A stretch of DNA of 46,352 nucleotides from the NCBI GenBank assembly GCA_020845575.1, contig JADLFL010000029.1:1-46352 (forward strand), in the 5' to 3' direction. This document shows positions 1 to 8,190 of the stretch, piece by piece (the first letter of the stretch is position 1; every line of letters starts with the position of its first letter). Below the pieces are notes generated by a model that was not told where the DNA came from, ran no database searches, and saw only the letters and a list, made by a program, of their open reading frames with translations. Source of the stretch: Acidobacteriota bacterium. Its GTDB lineage: Bacteria; Acidobacteriota; Vicinamibacteria; Vicinamibacterales; Vicinamibacteraceae. The translations under genes were made by a program, and so were the position numbers.

Positions 1-1
1 A

Positions 2-481
2 GTTTCCGTGATCAGATCGATCACGGCCCCATTGAAGCCGCTGTCCCACTCACGGCACGACCACGCGCACAGCGTTTCCGTGATCAGATCGATCACGGCC
101 CCATTGAAGCAACCAGTACCGCACCACCACACTCGCGCAGCAGTTGTTTCCGTGATCAGATCGATCACGGCCCCATTGAAGCATCGCCGCCTCGTCCTTA
201 AGGAGCACCGACTCCAGCCGGTTTCCGTGATCAGATCGATCACGGCCCCATTGAAGCGACCGCATCGACGCCGCGCTGAAGGGCGGCGCGTGATGTTTCC
301 GTGATCAGATCGATCACGGCCCCATTGAAGCTTGTCACCGGCCTGCTTCGTGCTGTTGCCGCGAATCGTTTCCGTGATCAGATCGATCACGGCCCCATTG
401 AAGCGTCGAGTGGATGCCCGAGTGGTGTCGAGCCAGTCACGAGGGTTTCCGTGATCAGATCGTTTGCGGGCGCCTTCACAC
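2..481 (+). CRISPR. Distal part of a CRISPR array, 6 intact repeats plus a degenerate last repeat
   Basis: Six identical 37-nt repeats start at 2, 74, 146, 221, 295 and 368. Spacers are 39-73 (35 nt), 111-145 (35), 183-220 (38), 258-294 (37), 332-367 (36) and 405-444 (40). A seventh repeat begins at 445, matches for 18 nt (to 462) and then diverges, which is typical of the trailer end, so the leader and newer spacers should lie off the left edge. Each repeat contains an inverted repeat, CCGTGATC - 5 nt - GATCACGG, and ends in ATTGAAGC, which fits an 8-nt crRNA 5' handle. No cas gene is in the window, so subtype is not assigned. Orientation is inferred from the degenerate repeat and the 3' end. 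Confidence 0.96.
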
Positions 482-946
482 CTGCGCGGTTGCACTCGGC
501 GCCTTGTAGCTCCCTGGCACGGAGCGAAACGAGATCGCGAGCCTGTTCCAACCGTTGATCGCAATGATCGCGAGCGACAGGTTCACCATCTCGGCGTCGC
601 TGAAATGGCGATGCACTCGCTCGTAGAGCTCGTCGGGGATGTCGCTATCGGCTATCAAAGTCAGCGCCTCGCTCCATTCGAGCGCAGCGCGCTCACGCTC
701 GGACTAGAACGGAGTCTCGCGCCAGGCGCTGAGTCCGTAGAGCCGCTGCTCGGTCTCGCCGGCCGCGCGGGCGTCCTTGGTATGCATGTCGATGCAGTAC
801 GCGCAGCCGTTGATCTGCGACGCGCGCGTCTTGACGAGCTCCAGCAACGAGTGTTCGAGGCCGCAGCTGCGGACGTACTCTTCCATGCCGAGCATCGACT
901 GGTACGCACCGCTGCCCGCGTGGCGATAATCGAGCCGTGGTGTCAC
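476..946 (-). pseudogene. AhpD-like carboxymuconolactone decarboxylase family gene with an in-frame amber stop
   Basis: The frame encodes a typical alkylhydroperoxidase/CMD-family protein of about 156 residues. The redox core GCAYCIDMHTKDAR (CxxC plus His) is in the first half, and the family's C-terminal block INGWNRLAISF and VPGSY is in the second. A TAG at 704-706 interrupts it after RETPF; reading continues in the same frame with SERERAALEW, and homologues commonly have a tyrosine at this site, so one TAC/TAT to TAG change explains it. The GTG start at 946 is preceded by AGGAGG at six bases and fits better than the upstream ATGs. The 3' end lies beside the degenerate last CRISPR repeat. 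Function in an intact copy would be peroxidase or hydroperoxide-related; here probably inactive unless the stop is suppressed or is a sequencing error. Confidence 0.85.
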
Positions 947-1301
947 GGTGAACCTCCTGACAGTCGTCATATTGCGCACGGGCACCGGCGCATCCGAGGA
1001 GCGCTACGCCGGCGTCGTTCGCGGCAAACCCTTCTTTGCGAAATCGAGGGCCAGCAGCCGTGCGGATTGGGTCTGGCTCGCGTTCCTGGATACCTCGTGA
1101 ACACTCCCGGGAGGTTCGTGGAACATCTCGGCATGTCGAGCTGAGTGCCCTCCAGCTTGCCTGACGTGCCGTTGCCATACGCATCCCACTGCGACCGCGT
1201 CTCGCGATCGATCGACATCGTACCGGGTAAGGGCGGCAGATGTTGAGGACGGTTGCGCACGGTAGCCCCCCGCCAGGCAAGGTCTCCTACAATGGGGCGC
1301 G
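947..1301. other. Intergenic stretch with only a faint possible gene relic
   Basis: No convincing gene. On the minus strand around 1110-1220 a short stretch reads DRETRSQWDAYGNGTSGKL, which recalls DUF3179-type proteins (DRET..W....G.A.sGpL.G), but the flanking residues do not continue the similarity. It may be a small remnant, consistent with the decayed genes on either side. No hairpin or clear promoter was seen. Confidence 0.3.
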
Positions 1302-2126
1302 ATGGCCATGTCTCGCTACGCTGCCCGCCGCGCCGCGTTCCGCACACTGCACGAAAGCGGGTGCTTCCTGATGCCGAATCCGTGGGATGCCGGGACCGCG
1401 CGGATGTTGGCGTCGCTCGGCTTCAAGGCGCGGGCCACGACCAGCTCCGGCTTCGCATGGTCGCAGGGCCAGCCCGACAACACGATGGGCGTGGACACGG
1501 TGCTGACGCACTGCCGCGCGATCGTAGAAGCGACCGAGCTTCCGGTCAACGCCGATTTCGAGGATGGTCACGCGCGCGATCTGGTTGATCTCGCCGACAA
1601 CGTTCGACGATGCATCGACACCGGCGTGGCGGGTTTGTCAATCGAAGACTCTACCCGCGATCCAGTGCATCCGCTGTACGCCTTGGACGAAGCGGTGGCG
1701 CGCCTGCGCTCGGCGCGAGCGGCGATCGACGCGTCAGGCGAGGACGTGATGCTCGTCGGGCGCGCCGAATGCTTCCTTACCGGTCACCCCGACCCGCTGC
1801 AGGAGTCGCTGAGAAGACTGAAAGCCTACGCAGAGGCGGGCGCCGACTGTCTGTACGCGCCTGGTGTACGTTCGCTCAGCCAGATCGACGCGATCGTCAA
1901 AGCCGTCGCACCCAAACCCGTCAACGTGCTGATCGGATGGCCCGCGTCGTTCGCGGTGGATGAGTTGGCCGCGATCGGCGTGCGCCGCATCAGCGTCGGT
2001 GGTGCGCTCGCCGGAGCGGCGTGGGGCGGGGCCTTGCGCGCCGCCCGGGCACTGGCGCATGGGCGCTTCGACGGATTTGCCGACAACGCCACGCATCCCG
2101 AATTGAACGGGATGTTCAAGGCGTAG
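1302..2126 (+). CDS. Isocitrate lyase/phosphoenolpyruvate mutase family protein
   Basis: 274 residues, the usual length for the short ICL/PEPM superfamily members. The family's (beta/alpha)8 signature is visible: MPNPWDAGTARML near the N-terminus, the metal-site strand NADFEDG near residue 85, GLSIEDS near residue 110 and GRAEC near residue 150. It lacks the KKCGH catalytic loop of true isocitrate and methylisocitrate lyases, so the exact C-C or C-P bond reaction cannot be named. Such proteins are cytoplasmic Mg-dependent lyases or mutases acting on oxalacetate- or carboxyphosphonate-like substrates. ATG at 1302; a second methionine (codon 3) follows. It stands alone between decayed genes and has no clear operon partner. 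Confidence 0.88.
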   Translation: MAMSRYAARRAAFRTLHESGCFLMPNPWDAGTARMLASLGFKARATTSSGFAWSQGQPDNTMGVDTVLTHCRAIVEATELPVNADFEDGHARDLVDLADNVRRCIDTGVAGLSIEDSTRDPVHPLYALDEAVARLRSARAAIDASGEDVMLVGRAECFLTGHPDPLQESLRRLKAYAEAGADCLYAPGVRSLSQIDAIVKAVAPKPVNVLIGWPASFAVDELAAIGVRRISVGGALAGAAWGGALRAARALAHGRFDGFADNATHPELNGMFKA

Positions 2127-2144
2127 GAGAGCGGTACCCACCGC

Positions 2145-2402
2145 GCGAATCTGACAGCCGAGTTGGTCAACCTGAGCCGCGTATCGGACGAAACCAGCCT
2201 CCACGGCAGTCGACCAGTGCTGCGGCAGTCGTCGGCACCTCAACAGAGCGCCCACACTCGAGTAAACATCGTGTCCATATGGTCGACGTCGGTCTCCCAG
2301 GAGATTCTGGCCATCGCACGCCAGTACCAAGCGCTGCCAACACTCGACAACCGGGGCGCGGAAGACATTCTCGGGTGCAACGAGGACGGACTGCCACGAT
2401 AG
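2145..2402 (+). pseudogene. vapB: vapB-type antitoxin relic
   Basis: The C-terminal part (frame ending at the TAG at 2400-2402) reads ILAIARQYQALPTLDNRG then AEDILGCNEDGLPR. This is the conserved tail of Rv0623-type VapB antitoxins (LPVLD.RS..EILGYDE.GLPR). Upstream, ELVNLSRVSDETSL resembles the N-terminal ELA.LTGESLT segment, but the frame between is disturbed, as if by small indels around 2205-2250. The antitoxin therefore looks decayed, and no clean start remains. It sits directly in front of a vapC remnant in the canonical vapB-vapC order. Confidence 0.65.
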
Positions 2403-2607
2403 GCGCGAGGACGCCATCGCGTTCGACGGCGAACAAGCCGCGCTCGCTCGCCAGGGTTTCGCCACACTCGGCAAGGGTCGTCACCCAGCCGGACTCAATT
2501 TCGAGGATTGCGCCGTCCATGGCCTCGCCAAGGCCTCAGCAGAACGGATCTTGTTCAAGGGCGAGGATTTCTCAAAGGCGGACGCTCCCATCGTGAACCT
2601 CTCGTAA
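2401..2607 (+). pseudogene. vapC: vapC toxin (PIN domain) C-terminal remnant
   Basis: The frame to the TAA at 2605-2607 reads LGKGRHPAGLNFEDC, then HGLAKASAERILFKGEDFS: the unmistakable C-terminal half of a VapC PIN-domain ribonuclease (family G.GRHPA.LNFGDC..YALAK..G..LLFKG.DF). About 68 of the usual 130 residues are left. The N-terminal half, with the first catalytic aspartate (the V.D.SAL. strand), is missing, and the remnant begins immediately at the vapB stop. One internal deletion removing about 190 bp from the vapB-vapC junction region would explain this. The third acidic-site region (NFEDC) is retained. Not expected to be an active RNase. Confidence 0.8.
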
Positions 2608-2769
2608 GCGTTCAACTACCTGCGACGCGTCGCTACAGCGCAGACCGCGTTGACGAGCACGGGATTCCTCGGCAGCGACGTCGACAACGAGCCTGCACGT
2701 GTCAGGTCGCGGACCGTCCCCACTCGTGGCAACTTCGCGCATCTTCGTGTGCAACCGAATTGCCGATGC
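2608..2769. other. Intergenic, nothing recognised
   Basis: Between the vapC remnant and the 3' end of the peptidase gene. No protein family, RNA or strong hairpin recognised; probably more decayed sequence. Confidence 0.4.
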
Positions 2770-4761
2770 CTACTTCAGGTACGTGTCGAACCAGTCCAGG
2801 TTGCTCTGCATCGTCACGACCTGGAGCTTCGGCTCTAGGATGCCATGAGGCTGGCGCGGGAGCACGAGCATGCGCGTCGGGACGCCCTGCCGCTTGAGCG
2901 CGGTGTAGAGCTCGTAGCCCTGGGCAATCGGCACGCGGATGTCGTTCTCGCCGTGCTGGACGAGCGTCGGCGTGCGCGCATGACTGATATTGAACATCGG
3001 CGAGTGCCTGGCGTAGACGGCCGGGTCGTTCCAGAACTCGGCCCCGAAGTAGTCGGGCACGAATGACGGGATGTCGGCGGTGCCGTTGAAGCTCATCAGG
3101 TTGGTGACCGGCGCACCGGACGACGCCGCCTTGAAGCGATTCGTCCTGGTGATGATCGTCGACGTCATGTAGCCACCGTAGCTCCATCCCATGACACCAA
3201 GGCGTGCGGGGTCGGCCACCCCCATCGCGATGACGCGATCGACGCCGGCCATCAGGTCGTCGTAGTCCTTCCCGCCCCAGTCCTTGATGTTGGCCTGCCG
3301 GAACTCGACGCCATAGCCCGATGACCCGCGCGGGTTCGGCCGCAGCACGGCATAGCCCCTGGCCATGAAGCTCGCCAGCGGATACGACCCGCGTCCGCCC
3401 ACGAATGTGTGCTGGAACACACCTGCCGGTCCGCCGTGGACGTTCAGGATGAGCGGCACCTGCCGTCCCGCCTGGTAGCCGACCGGATAGTGCAGCAGCC
3501 CCTCGATCTTCCGGCCATCCGTGCTCGTCCACGTGACGACCTCGGTCCTGCCGATCGGCAGCGCCGCGTGCTCCGCATTGGCGGTCGACACCTGAACAGG
3601 CGTCGCTCCGGCACGACCTACGTAGACTTCAGGAGGACGATGGGACTGCTGGCGCACGAACGCGAAGGACGTCCCCGCCGTGTCGACGTGCAGTCCGCTG
3701 ATGACCGCGTCGTCGGCCGCCTGCGTCTCACGGATCGTGCCTGTCGTGACGTCGGCTTCGTAGGAGGCCGTGCCGGTGCCTTTGGCTTCCGAGAAGTACA
3801 CGCGAGTGCTGCCGGGTATCCAGCCGCCGATGTTCGGCTGGCCGTCTGGCGAGCGCGGCATGACGACCGGTGCTCCTCCGCCACTCGAGGGCCGGACGTG
3901 TATCCGGCTGCTCTGCGCCCAACGGGCCGGCAGGTCACTGACGGTCATCGCCACCCACGCGCCGTCTGGCGAGAAGAAGGGCGTATCCTCCGCGGCCTCG
4001 CTCGCCGCAAGCGGCGTCACGACTTTCGTGTCGAGATCGACGATCGACACATCGGACGTGGGCCAGAAGTCGGCGACGGGCGACTGCACGTGGGCAAAGG
4101 CGATGCGTCGGCCACTCGGTGCCCAGTCGAACGACGTGACGTGACGATCGATGGAGGTCACCTGCGTCACGACGCGCGTGCCATCGGTCCCCTTGTCGAC
4201 GGGAGTCGTGTAGAGCCGCGCGAGCTTCACGTGCTCGTCGACCCACCGGAAGTCGTTGCGGCCCTTGTCGTTGGCTTCCTCGTCCTTGGACTTCGGATCG
4301 GTCATCGTGAACGCGATCGTGGCGCCGTCGGGCGACCACTCGAAGGCGTTGACCGCCGCTGTACCGTCGGTGAGCTGTTCCGCCTCGCCGCCGGCGAGCC
4401 TGATCACGTAGATCTGGTTGCGATTGTCCTTCCGGTTCGACGTGAAGGCGATCATCGACCCATCGGGCGACCATTTCGGATTGGTCGACGACGTGTCGCC
4501 GAAGGTCAACTGGCGGTTCTCGCGGCCGTCGGCCGTGGCCAGCCAGAGCTGCGTGACGAACTCGCTCCGGTCGGCGGTCATCACGGGCGCGTTGACCGCA
4601 TAGACCACCCGCGCGCCGCCAGGCGACAGCCGCGGCGTGCTCACGACCTTGAGCGACACCTGCGTCTCAGGCGTCCACGTGGGCGTCGTGTCCGCGGCGA
4701 GCGCGGCGATCATCGCCACCGAGCAGCACGACGTCATCAGTACGGATCGGCGGACGGTCAT
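2770..4761 (-). CDS. Secreted S9 family peptidase (dipeptidyl/acylaminoacyl peptidase type)
   Basis: 663 residues. An N-terminal signal-like segment (SVLMTSCCSVAMIAALAA) suggests export to the periplasm. Residues about 30-390 carry TolB/WD-like beta-propeller strands (KWSPDGSMIAFTSNR, EWSPDGATIAF, FSPDGAWVAM). Residues about 420-663 form the prolyl-oligopeptidase alpha/beta hydrolase, with nucleophile motif GWSYGGY near 527, the acid in ENDIRVP near 605 and the histidine in QPHG near 638. The ATG at 4761 is preceded by GGGAG at a good distance; the frame is open further upstream but without a better start. The family cleaves short peptides, removing N-terminal dipeptides or acyl-amino acids, so a role in peptide scavenging is likely. 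Single transcription unit. Confidence 0.93.
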   Translation of the reverse strand: MTVRRSVLMTSCCSVAMIAALAADTTPTWTPETQVSLKVVSTPRLSPGGARVVYAVNAPVMTADRSEFVTQLWLATADGRENRQLTFGDTSSTNPKWSPDGSMIAFTSNRKDNRNQIYVIRLAGGEAEQLTDGTAAVNAFEWSPDGATIAFTMTDPKSKDEEANDKGRNDFRWVDEHVKLARLYTTPVDKGTDGTRVVTQVTSIDRHVTSFDWAPSGRRIAFAHVQSPVADFWPTSDVSIVDLDTKVVTPLAASEAAEDTPFFSPDGAWVAMTVSDLPARWAQSSRIHVRPSSGGGAPVVMPRSPDGQPNIGGWIPGSTRVYFSEAKGTGTASYEADVTTGTIRETQAADDAVISGLHVDTAGTSFAFVRQQSHRPPEVYVGRAGATPVQVSTANAEHAALPIGRTEVVTWTSTDGRKIEGLLHYPVGYQAGRQVPLILNVHGGPAGVFQHTFVGGRGSYPLASFMARGYAVLRPNPRGSSGYGVEFRQANIKDWGGKDYDDLMAGVDRVIAMGVADPARLGVMGWSYGGYMTSTIITRTNRFKAASSGAPVTNLMSFNGTADIPSFVPDYFGAEFWNDPAVYARHSPMFNISHARTPTLVQHGENDIRVPIAQGYELYTALKRQGVPTRMLVLPRQPHGILEPKLQVVTMQSNLDWFDTYLK

Positions 4762-4897
4762 ACGGTCACTCCCTTTGGCGATTGCCGGACAACGCGTGCC
4801 GATTGCGGCATCGCGCCAATGGCAAGGGCGAAGCGCGCGCACACGAGCCTTGCCGGCGAAGATGCCGATGTACGCGACGCAGACACGCAGTCCGTGA

Positions 4898-5722
4898 TCA
4901 CGCGATGCGCAGGGACCGCCTGGCGATCAACGCCAGCAGCCCTCCGACGACAAGCATTGACGTCCCAGACTCAGGCACTGATGCCGGCGGAGGCGCCGGC
5001 GTGAAGTCATACGTGATCGTCATCCGGCCCCGTGCGGTGAGCGTGCCGTTGAACGTACCGGGCAGCAGCGCGCCTGCAAAGGACGGCGGCGAGGTCCGCA
5101 GAATCGGAACAACGATCAGCGGCACGCCGCCGACGGGCGCCACGAAGTCGTCCCGCTCGCCGGACGACAGCACCGGCGGCACGGCGGTCACGACGCCCAA
5201 CGACGCGGACAGCGGCGAATGCGTGCTGGCGACGACAGCGAACCCGACGAGGTCGCTCGTGGCCGTGTACGAGAATTCATGCGTAATGCCGGCGGACGCC
5301 ACGAGCGGCGTGTGTCCCGTTCCGCCGGGCGCCTCCCCCGTCACCATCACTTGCGGCACGGTCAGGAAGTCAGACGCCGGCCCATCGAAATCGAGCGACG
5401 TGCGGATGTTGTAGAGGTACGGGACAGGTATCGGCCCGCTGGGTGTCGGGATGAAGCTGGTCGGCAGGAACAGCTGCATCAAGAGCGAGGCATCGATGGT
5501 GACGTCCACCCGATCGAGCGTGCCGAGCGACGCGTCAAACCACTCGAAGAACAGCGCATCGGCCATACCGCTTCCGCTGACCGTCACCCTGGACGACAGC
5601 TCGAACGCGCGCACCTGCGTGATGATGTCGGCCGAGGCGATGGTCGGCATGCCGAGAACGGTGGCCAGGATCCACGCGCGCGCGGCGCGCAGCGACATTG
5701 TCCGCGGAGTCAGCTGGGGCAT
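4898..5722 (-). CDS. PEP-CTERM sorting domain protein
   Basis: 274 residues with an N-terminal signal peptide (hydrophobic AWILATVLGMPTIASA) and a C-terminal tripartite PEP-CTERM signal: VPESG, a hydrophobic helix (TSMLVVGGLLALIA) and the basic tail RRSLRIA. Such proteins are exported, recognised by an exosortase/archaeosortase-type transpeptidase and attached at or released from the cell surface, often in strains that make exopolysaccharide. The mature part is beta-rich and unrecognised, with a proline-rich PAPPPAS stretch before the sorting signal. No exosortase gene is in the window. The start could instead be the methionine at 5698, which gives a more compact signal peptide; neither start has a strong Shine-Dalgarno sequence. 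Confidence 0.85.
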   Translation of the reverse strand: MPQLTPRTMSLRAARAWILATVLGMPTIASADIITQVRAFELSSRVTVSGSGMADALFFEWFDASLGTLDRVDVTIDASLLMQLFLPTSFIPTPSGPIPVPYLYNIRTSLDFDGPASDFLTVPQVMVTGEAPGGTGHTPLVASAGITHEFSYTATSDLVGFAVVASTHSPLSASLGVVTAVPPVLSSGERDDFVAPVGGVPLIVVPILRTSPPSFAGALLPGTFNGTLTARGRMTITYDFTPAPPPASVPESGTSMLVVGGLLALIARRSLRIA

Positions 5723-5819
5723 GACGCTGTATACGCCGATCGACGGCTGACTTCAAGGGACGGTTGCTGCCTCGCGATGGCATCAGGCCCGCACCACGAC
5801 GAGCAGCGCGGCGGCGGAT

Positions 5820-6284
5820 TCATCCCGCGGACTCTTCCGTCAACCAGTTGCGCCAGCATTCGGTCTGCTCGCCAAGTCCGCAGAGCAGATCGAACACCGG
5901 CGCGAATGGCTCCCCCGCACCGCCGTCACGGAGTGTCTCGGTGCCCCGCCACAACTCGTCCTGCAATACACCGAGCACCACATGCAGGTCCATCCTGATG
6001 CCGCGCTCCGCCTCCAGTCCCTTGTCGGGCGACGCCTGTTCGGGGGCGTCCCGGAGCAGGCGCTCGACGGCAACACGGCTGGCTGCGACGTGGCGCTCGA
6101 CCGTCAGGATGCACGTCGAGAGCGCCGCCATGCTCGACCGCGCTCCACCGTCGTCGACGCACGTCGATGCGATGGCATCCAGTCGCTGACGTGCCAGGCG
6201 GAGGGGCGTCTCCATGCCGTCCATCCTGTCGAGTGTCGCTGCGACACGTGCCTCGACACGCGTCGATGCCATGAAGGGATTCAT
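5820..6284 (-). CDS. Hypothetical alpha-helical protein
   Basis: 154 residues from the ATG at 6284 (second methionine at 6272 also possible). The open frame extends upstream to 6494, but that part is low-complexity and unlikely to be translated. The sequence is rich in Arg, Ala, Glu and Leu with predicted long helices (RVEARVAATLDRMDGME; TVERHVAASRVAVERLLRDA) and no signal peptide or membrane segment. I do not recognise a family. It faces the PEP-CTERM gene from upstream on the same strand with a gap of about 100 bases, so the two could be co-transcribed. It could also be a chance frame in high-GC DNA. Confidence 0.45.
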   Translation of the reverse strand: MNPFMASTRVEARVAATLDRMDGMETPLRLARQRLDAIASTCVDDGGARSSMAALSTCILTVERHVAASRVAVERLLRDAPEQASPDKGLEAERGIRMDLHVVLGVLQDELWRGTETLRDGGAGEPFAPVFDLLCGLGEQTECWRNWLTEESAG

Positions 6285-6641
6285 ACCACGCGGGCCCACG
6301 TGTCTGCTGTTTCCGGGCCCACGCGGCCCTTTGACAACCTGACAGAAGGCCATGCGCGCCTCGCCGGGAGGAGACTGGGAGGTCACGCGCGACGGCTCGC
6401 GATTCCTGTTCGCCGCCGCGATCACCGGGCCGCTGCAGGCCGACCCGACGACGGCGGTACCGTGGGCCGACGTGCGGCGACGGCTTCTGAGCACCGGAAT
6501 GACGCGAACCGTCGTGTTCCGATCACAGGCCGATGCGGAAGCGGAGTCGGCCCCTATTCGGGAGCCGACTCGTCAGGCCGACGAGACACTCAGGATACGA
6601 CTCCGCTCCGCTCATGCATGGGCAGGGCTAGACTGGTCGGC
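6285..6641. other. Intergenic with a possible fragment of a PD40/WD40-like C-terminus
   Basis: Plus-strand codons at about 6370-6440 read WEVTRDGSRFLFAAAI, which resembles the last propeller blade (Y.V..DGQRFL...) of acidobacterial WD40-like kinase or TolB-type proteins. The 97-codon frame (6352-6645) then degenerates and runs over the start of the next gene. I read it as a possible relic, not as a gene. No other feature seen. Confidence 0.3.
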
Positions 6642-7295
6642 ATGAGCGGTTCGAACGCGACCACGCGAGGGCGACCGCGCCGGCATCTCGACGGACCGCC
6701 GCCCCGACCCACGCGTGACGAGCTGCTCGCCGCGGACGGGCTGCGCATCCCGGACCTCATTGCGCCGGGACTCGACGTGCTGTTTTGCGGTATCAATCCC
6801 GGACGCTACTCGGGCGCCACGGGGCTGCACTTCGCGCGACCCGGCAATCGCTTCTGGCGCGCGCTGCACGAAGGCGGCTTCACGCCGACGCTGTTACAGC
6901 CGTGGCACCAGCAGGCGATGCTCGACGCCGGCTTCGGGATCACCAACCTCGCAGGACGCACCACCGCCACGGCCGCCGACCTCGACGATGAGGAGCTGAG
7001 ACGAGGGCGCATCGTCCTCGCACGCAAGGTGGCGCGCTACAAGCCGCGCGCCGTCGCGATCGTCGGCATCGGGGCGTACCGCGTGGCCTTCAATCGTCCA
7101 CGCGCCGTCATCGGTCCACAGCCGGACCCCATCGGCACCGCCCTCGCGTGGCTCCTCCCGAGCCCCAGCGGTCTCAACGCCAATCACCAGGCCGCCGACC
7201 TCGCGGAGGCCTTTGCCGCACTGCGCTGCGCCATTCGCGGCCGCTCTGACTGGAGTCCGGCCGGCCCGGGAGACGCAGGGCCCTTCCTCACGTGA
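6642..7295 (+). CDS. mug: G/U(T) mismatch-specific DNA glycosylase, Mug/TDG family
   Basis: 217 residues. The uracil-DNA glycosylase fold is clear: LFCGINPGRYSG near residue 47 (the Mug GINPG motif with the catalytic asparagine), the GNRFW segment and the C-terminal LPSPSGLNA motif that intercalates DNA. The enzyme removes uracil or thymine mispaired with guanine, starting base-excision repair in the cytoplasm. It is longer than E. coli Mug because of a basic N-terminal extension (TRGRPRRHLDGPPPRPTRDE) and a short C-terminal tail. ATG at 6642; the much longer upstream open frame is not supported. Convergent with the cco operon, with no strong terminator in the 178-base gap. Confidence 0.92.
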   Translation: MSGSNATTRGRPRRHLDGPPPRPTRDELLAADGLRIPDLIAPGLDVLFCGINPGRYSGATGLHFARPGNRFWRALHEGGFTPTLLQPWHQQAMLDAGFGITNLAGRTTATAADLDDEELRRGRIVLARKVARYKPRAVAIVGIGAYRVAFNRPRAVIGPQPDPIGTALAWLLPSPSGLNANHQAADLAEAFAALRCAIRGRSDWSPAGPGDAGPFLT

Positions 7296-7473
7296 CTGGC
7301 GGAAGGCGACTGGCCGTGTCACCAGTCGCGGCACCATCGCGAGACTCACATACACGGTCAAGGGACGGAGTGAGTGCGCGGGCACTCTTCTCGAAGGAGA
7401 CGGCCGATGTCGACCGCTGCCGGACCACGTCCGCGGATGCGAATCCCCACGGTGCAAGGGCTCTGACCGACGG

Positions 7474-8190
7474 TCAGCGATGGTTGTGGGCCGCTGCTGG
7501 CGTGGTGTGCGTGGTGTGAGGGCGTTCGGGGCTGATCCCTCTTGCGATCAGCAGGACGCCGACGAGGGCGAGGGCGTAGGGGGCGGCGCGGCGGATGGAG
7601 TCCGGGACGCGCATCGCGATGGCCCCGCCGGCGATGCCGAGCGCGGCGAGGACGGGCGTGGTGCCGACAGCGAAGGCGGCCATGAACACGAGCGCGTCGC
7701 GCACGCTGCCCAGACCGGCCGCAGCAAGCAGCGCGGCGTACAGCAATCCGCACGGCAGGAGGCCGTTCAGCGCGCCGAAGAGGAGCGGTCCCTGCACGCG
7801 ATGCGTACGCATCCACGCACCGATGCGGCCGAGCGCCACCGTCACCCGCGCCCCCACGCCGGCCGACCAGCCTCGCGACGACAGGATGCGCGCGGCCGCC
7901 AGCGCCTGCAGCACGAGCACCACGCCGGCGACGATCGCCATCGCGCGGCCGAGACCGAGGCGCGCCATGGCCCCACCGGCAAGGCCGGCGACGAGGCCCA
8001 GCGCGACATACGTCGACGCCCGCCCCGCGTGATAGAGCGCGACGTGGACAGCGAGCTGGCCCGCTGAGGGTTCCACGCCGTGGACCGGCGCGCGCCGCGG
8101 ATTGGCGAGCCACACGAGCGGCCCGCACATCGCGCCGCAATGGCCGCTGCCGGCCAGACCCAACGCCAGGCCCGCCAGGACAATCGTCAT
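7474..8190 (-). CDS. TauE/SafE (DsbD_2-like) integral membrane protein of the cco operon
   Basis: 238 residues with about six hydrophobic segments. The N-terminus carries GLAGSGHCGAMCGPL, the GHC..MCGP motif of the sulfite exporter TauE/SafE (DsbD-transmembrane-like) family that is regularly encoded next to cbb3 oxidase genes. There it is thought to take part in copper or redox handling during assembly, although annotated as an exporter. Last gene of the cco operon: its ATG at 8190 overlaps the ccoH stop as ATGA, so translational coupling is likely. The frame is open further upstream to 8259, but that start lies inside ccoH. Confidence 0.88.
   Translation of the reverse strand: MTIVLAGLALGLAGSGHCGAMCGPLVWLANPRRAPVHGVEPSAGQLAVHVALYHAGRASTYVALGLVAGLAGGAMARLGLGRAMAIVAGVVLVLQALAAARILSSRGWSAGVGARVTVALGRIGAWMRTHRVQGPLLFGALNGLLPCGLLYAALLAAAGLGSVRDALVFMAAFAVGTTPVLAALGIAGGAIAMRVPDSIRRAAPYALALVGVLLIARGISPERPHTTHTTPAAAHNHR

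Noticed and set aside
8..304. 98-codon frame across the CRISPR repeats with recurring IRSITAPLK
   Set aside because: The peptide repeat is just the translated CRISPR repeat; no gene is implied.
1302..2126. Naming the ICL/PEPM gene prpB or aceA
   Set aside because: The KKCGH catalytic loop of isocitrate and methylisocitrate lyases is absent, so only the superfamily is supported.
5982..6641. Long in-frame extension upstream of mug
   Set aside because: Arg/His-rich, antisense to another frame, no homology; the mug ATG at 6642 gives the right family length.
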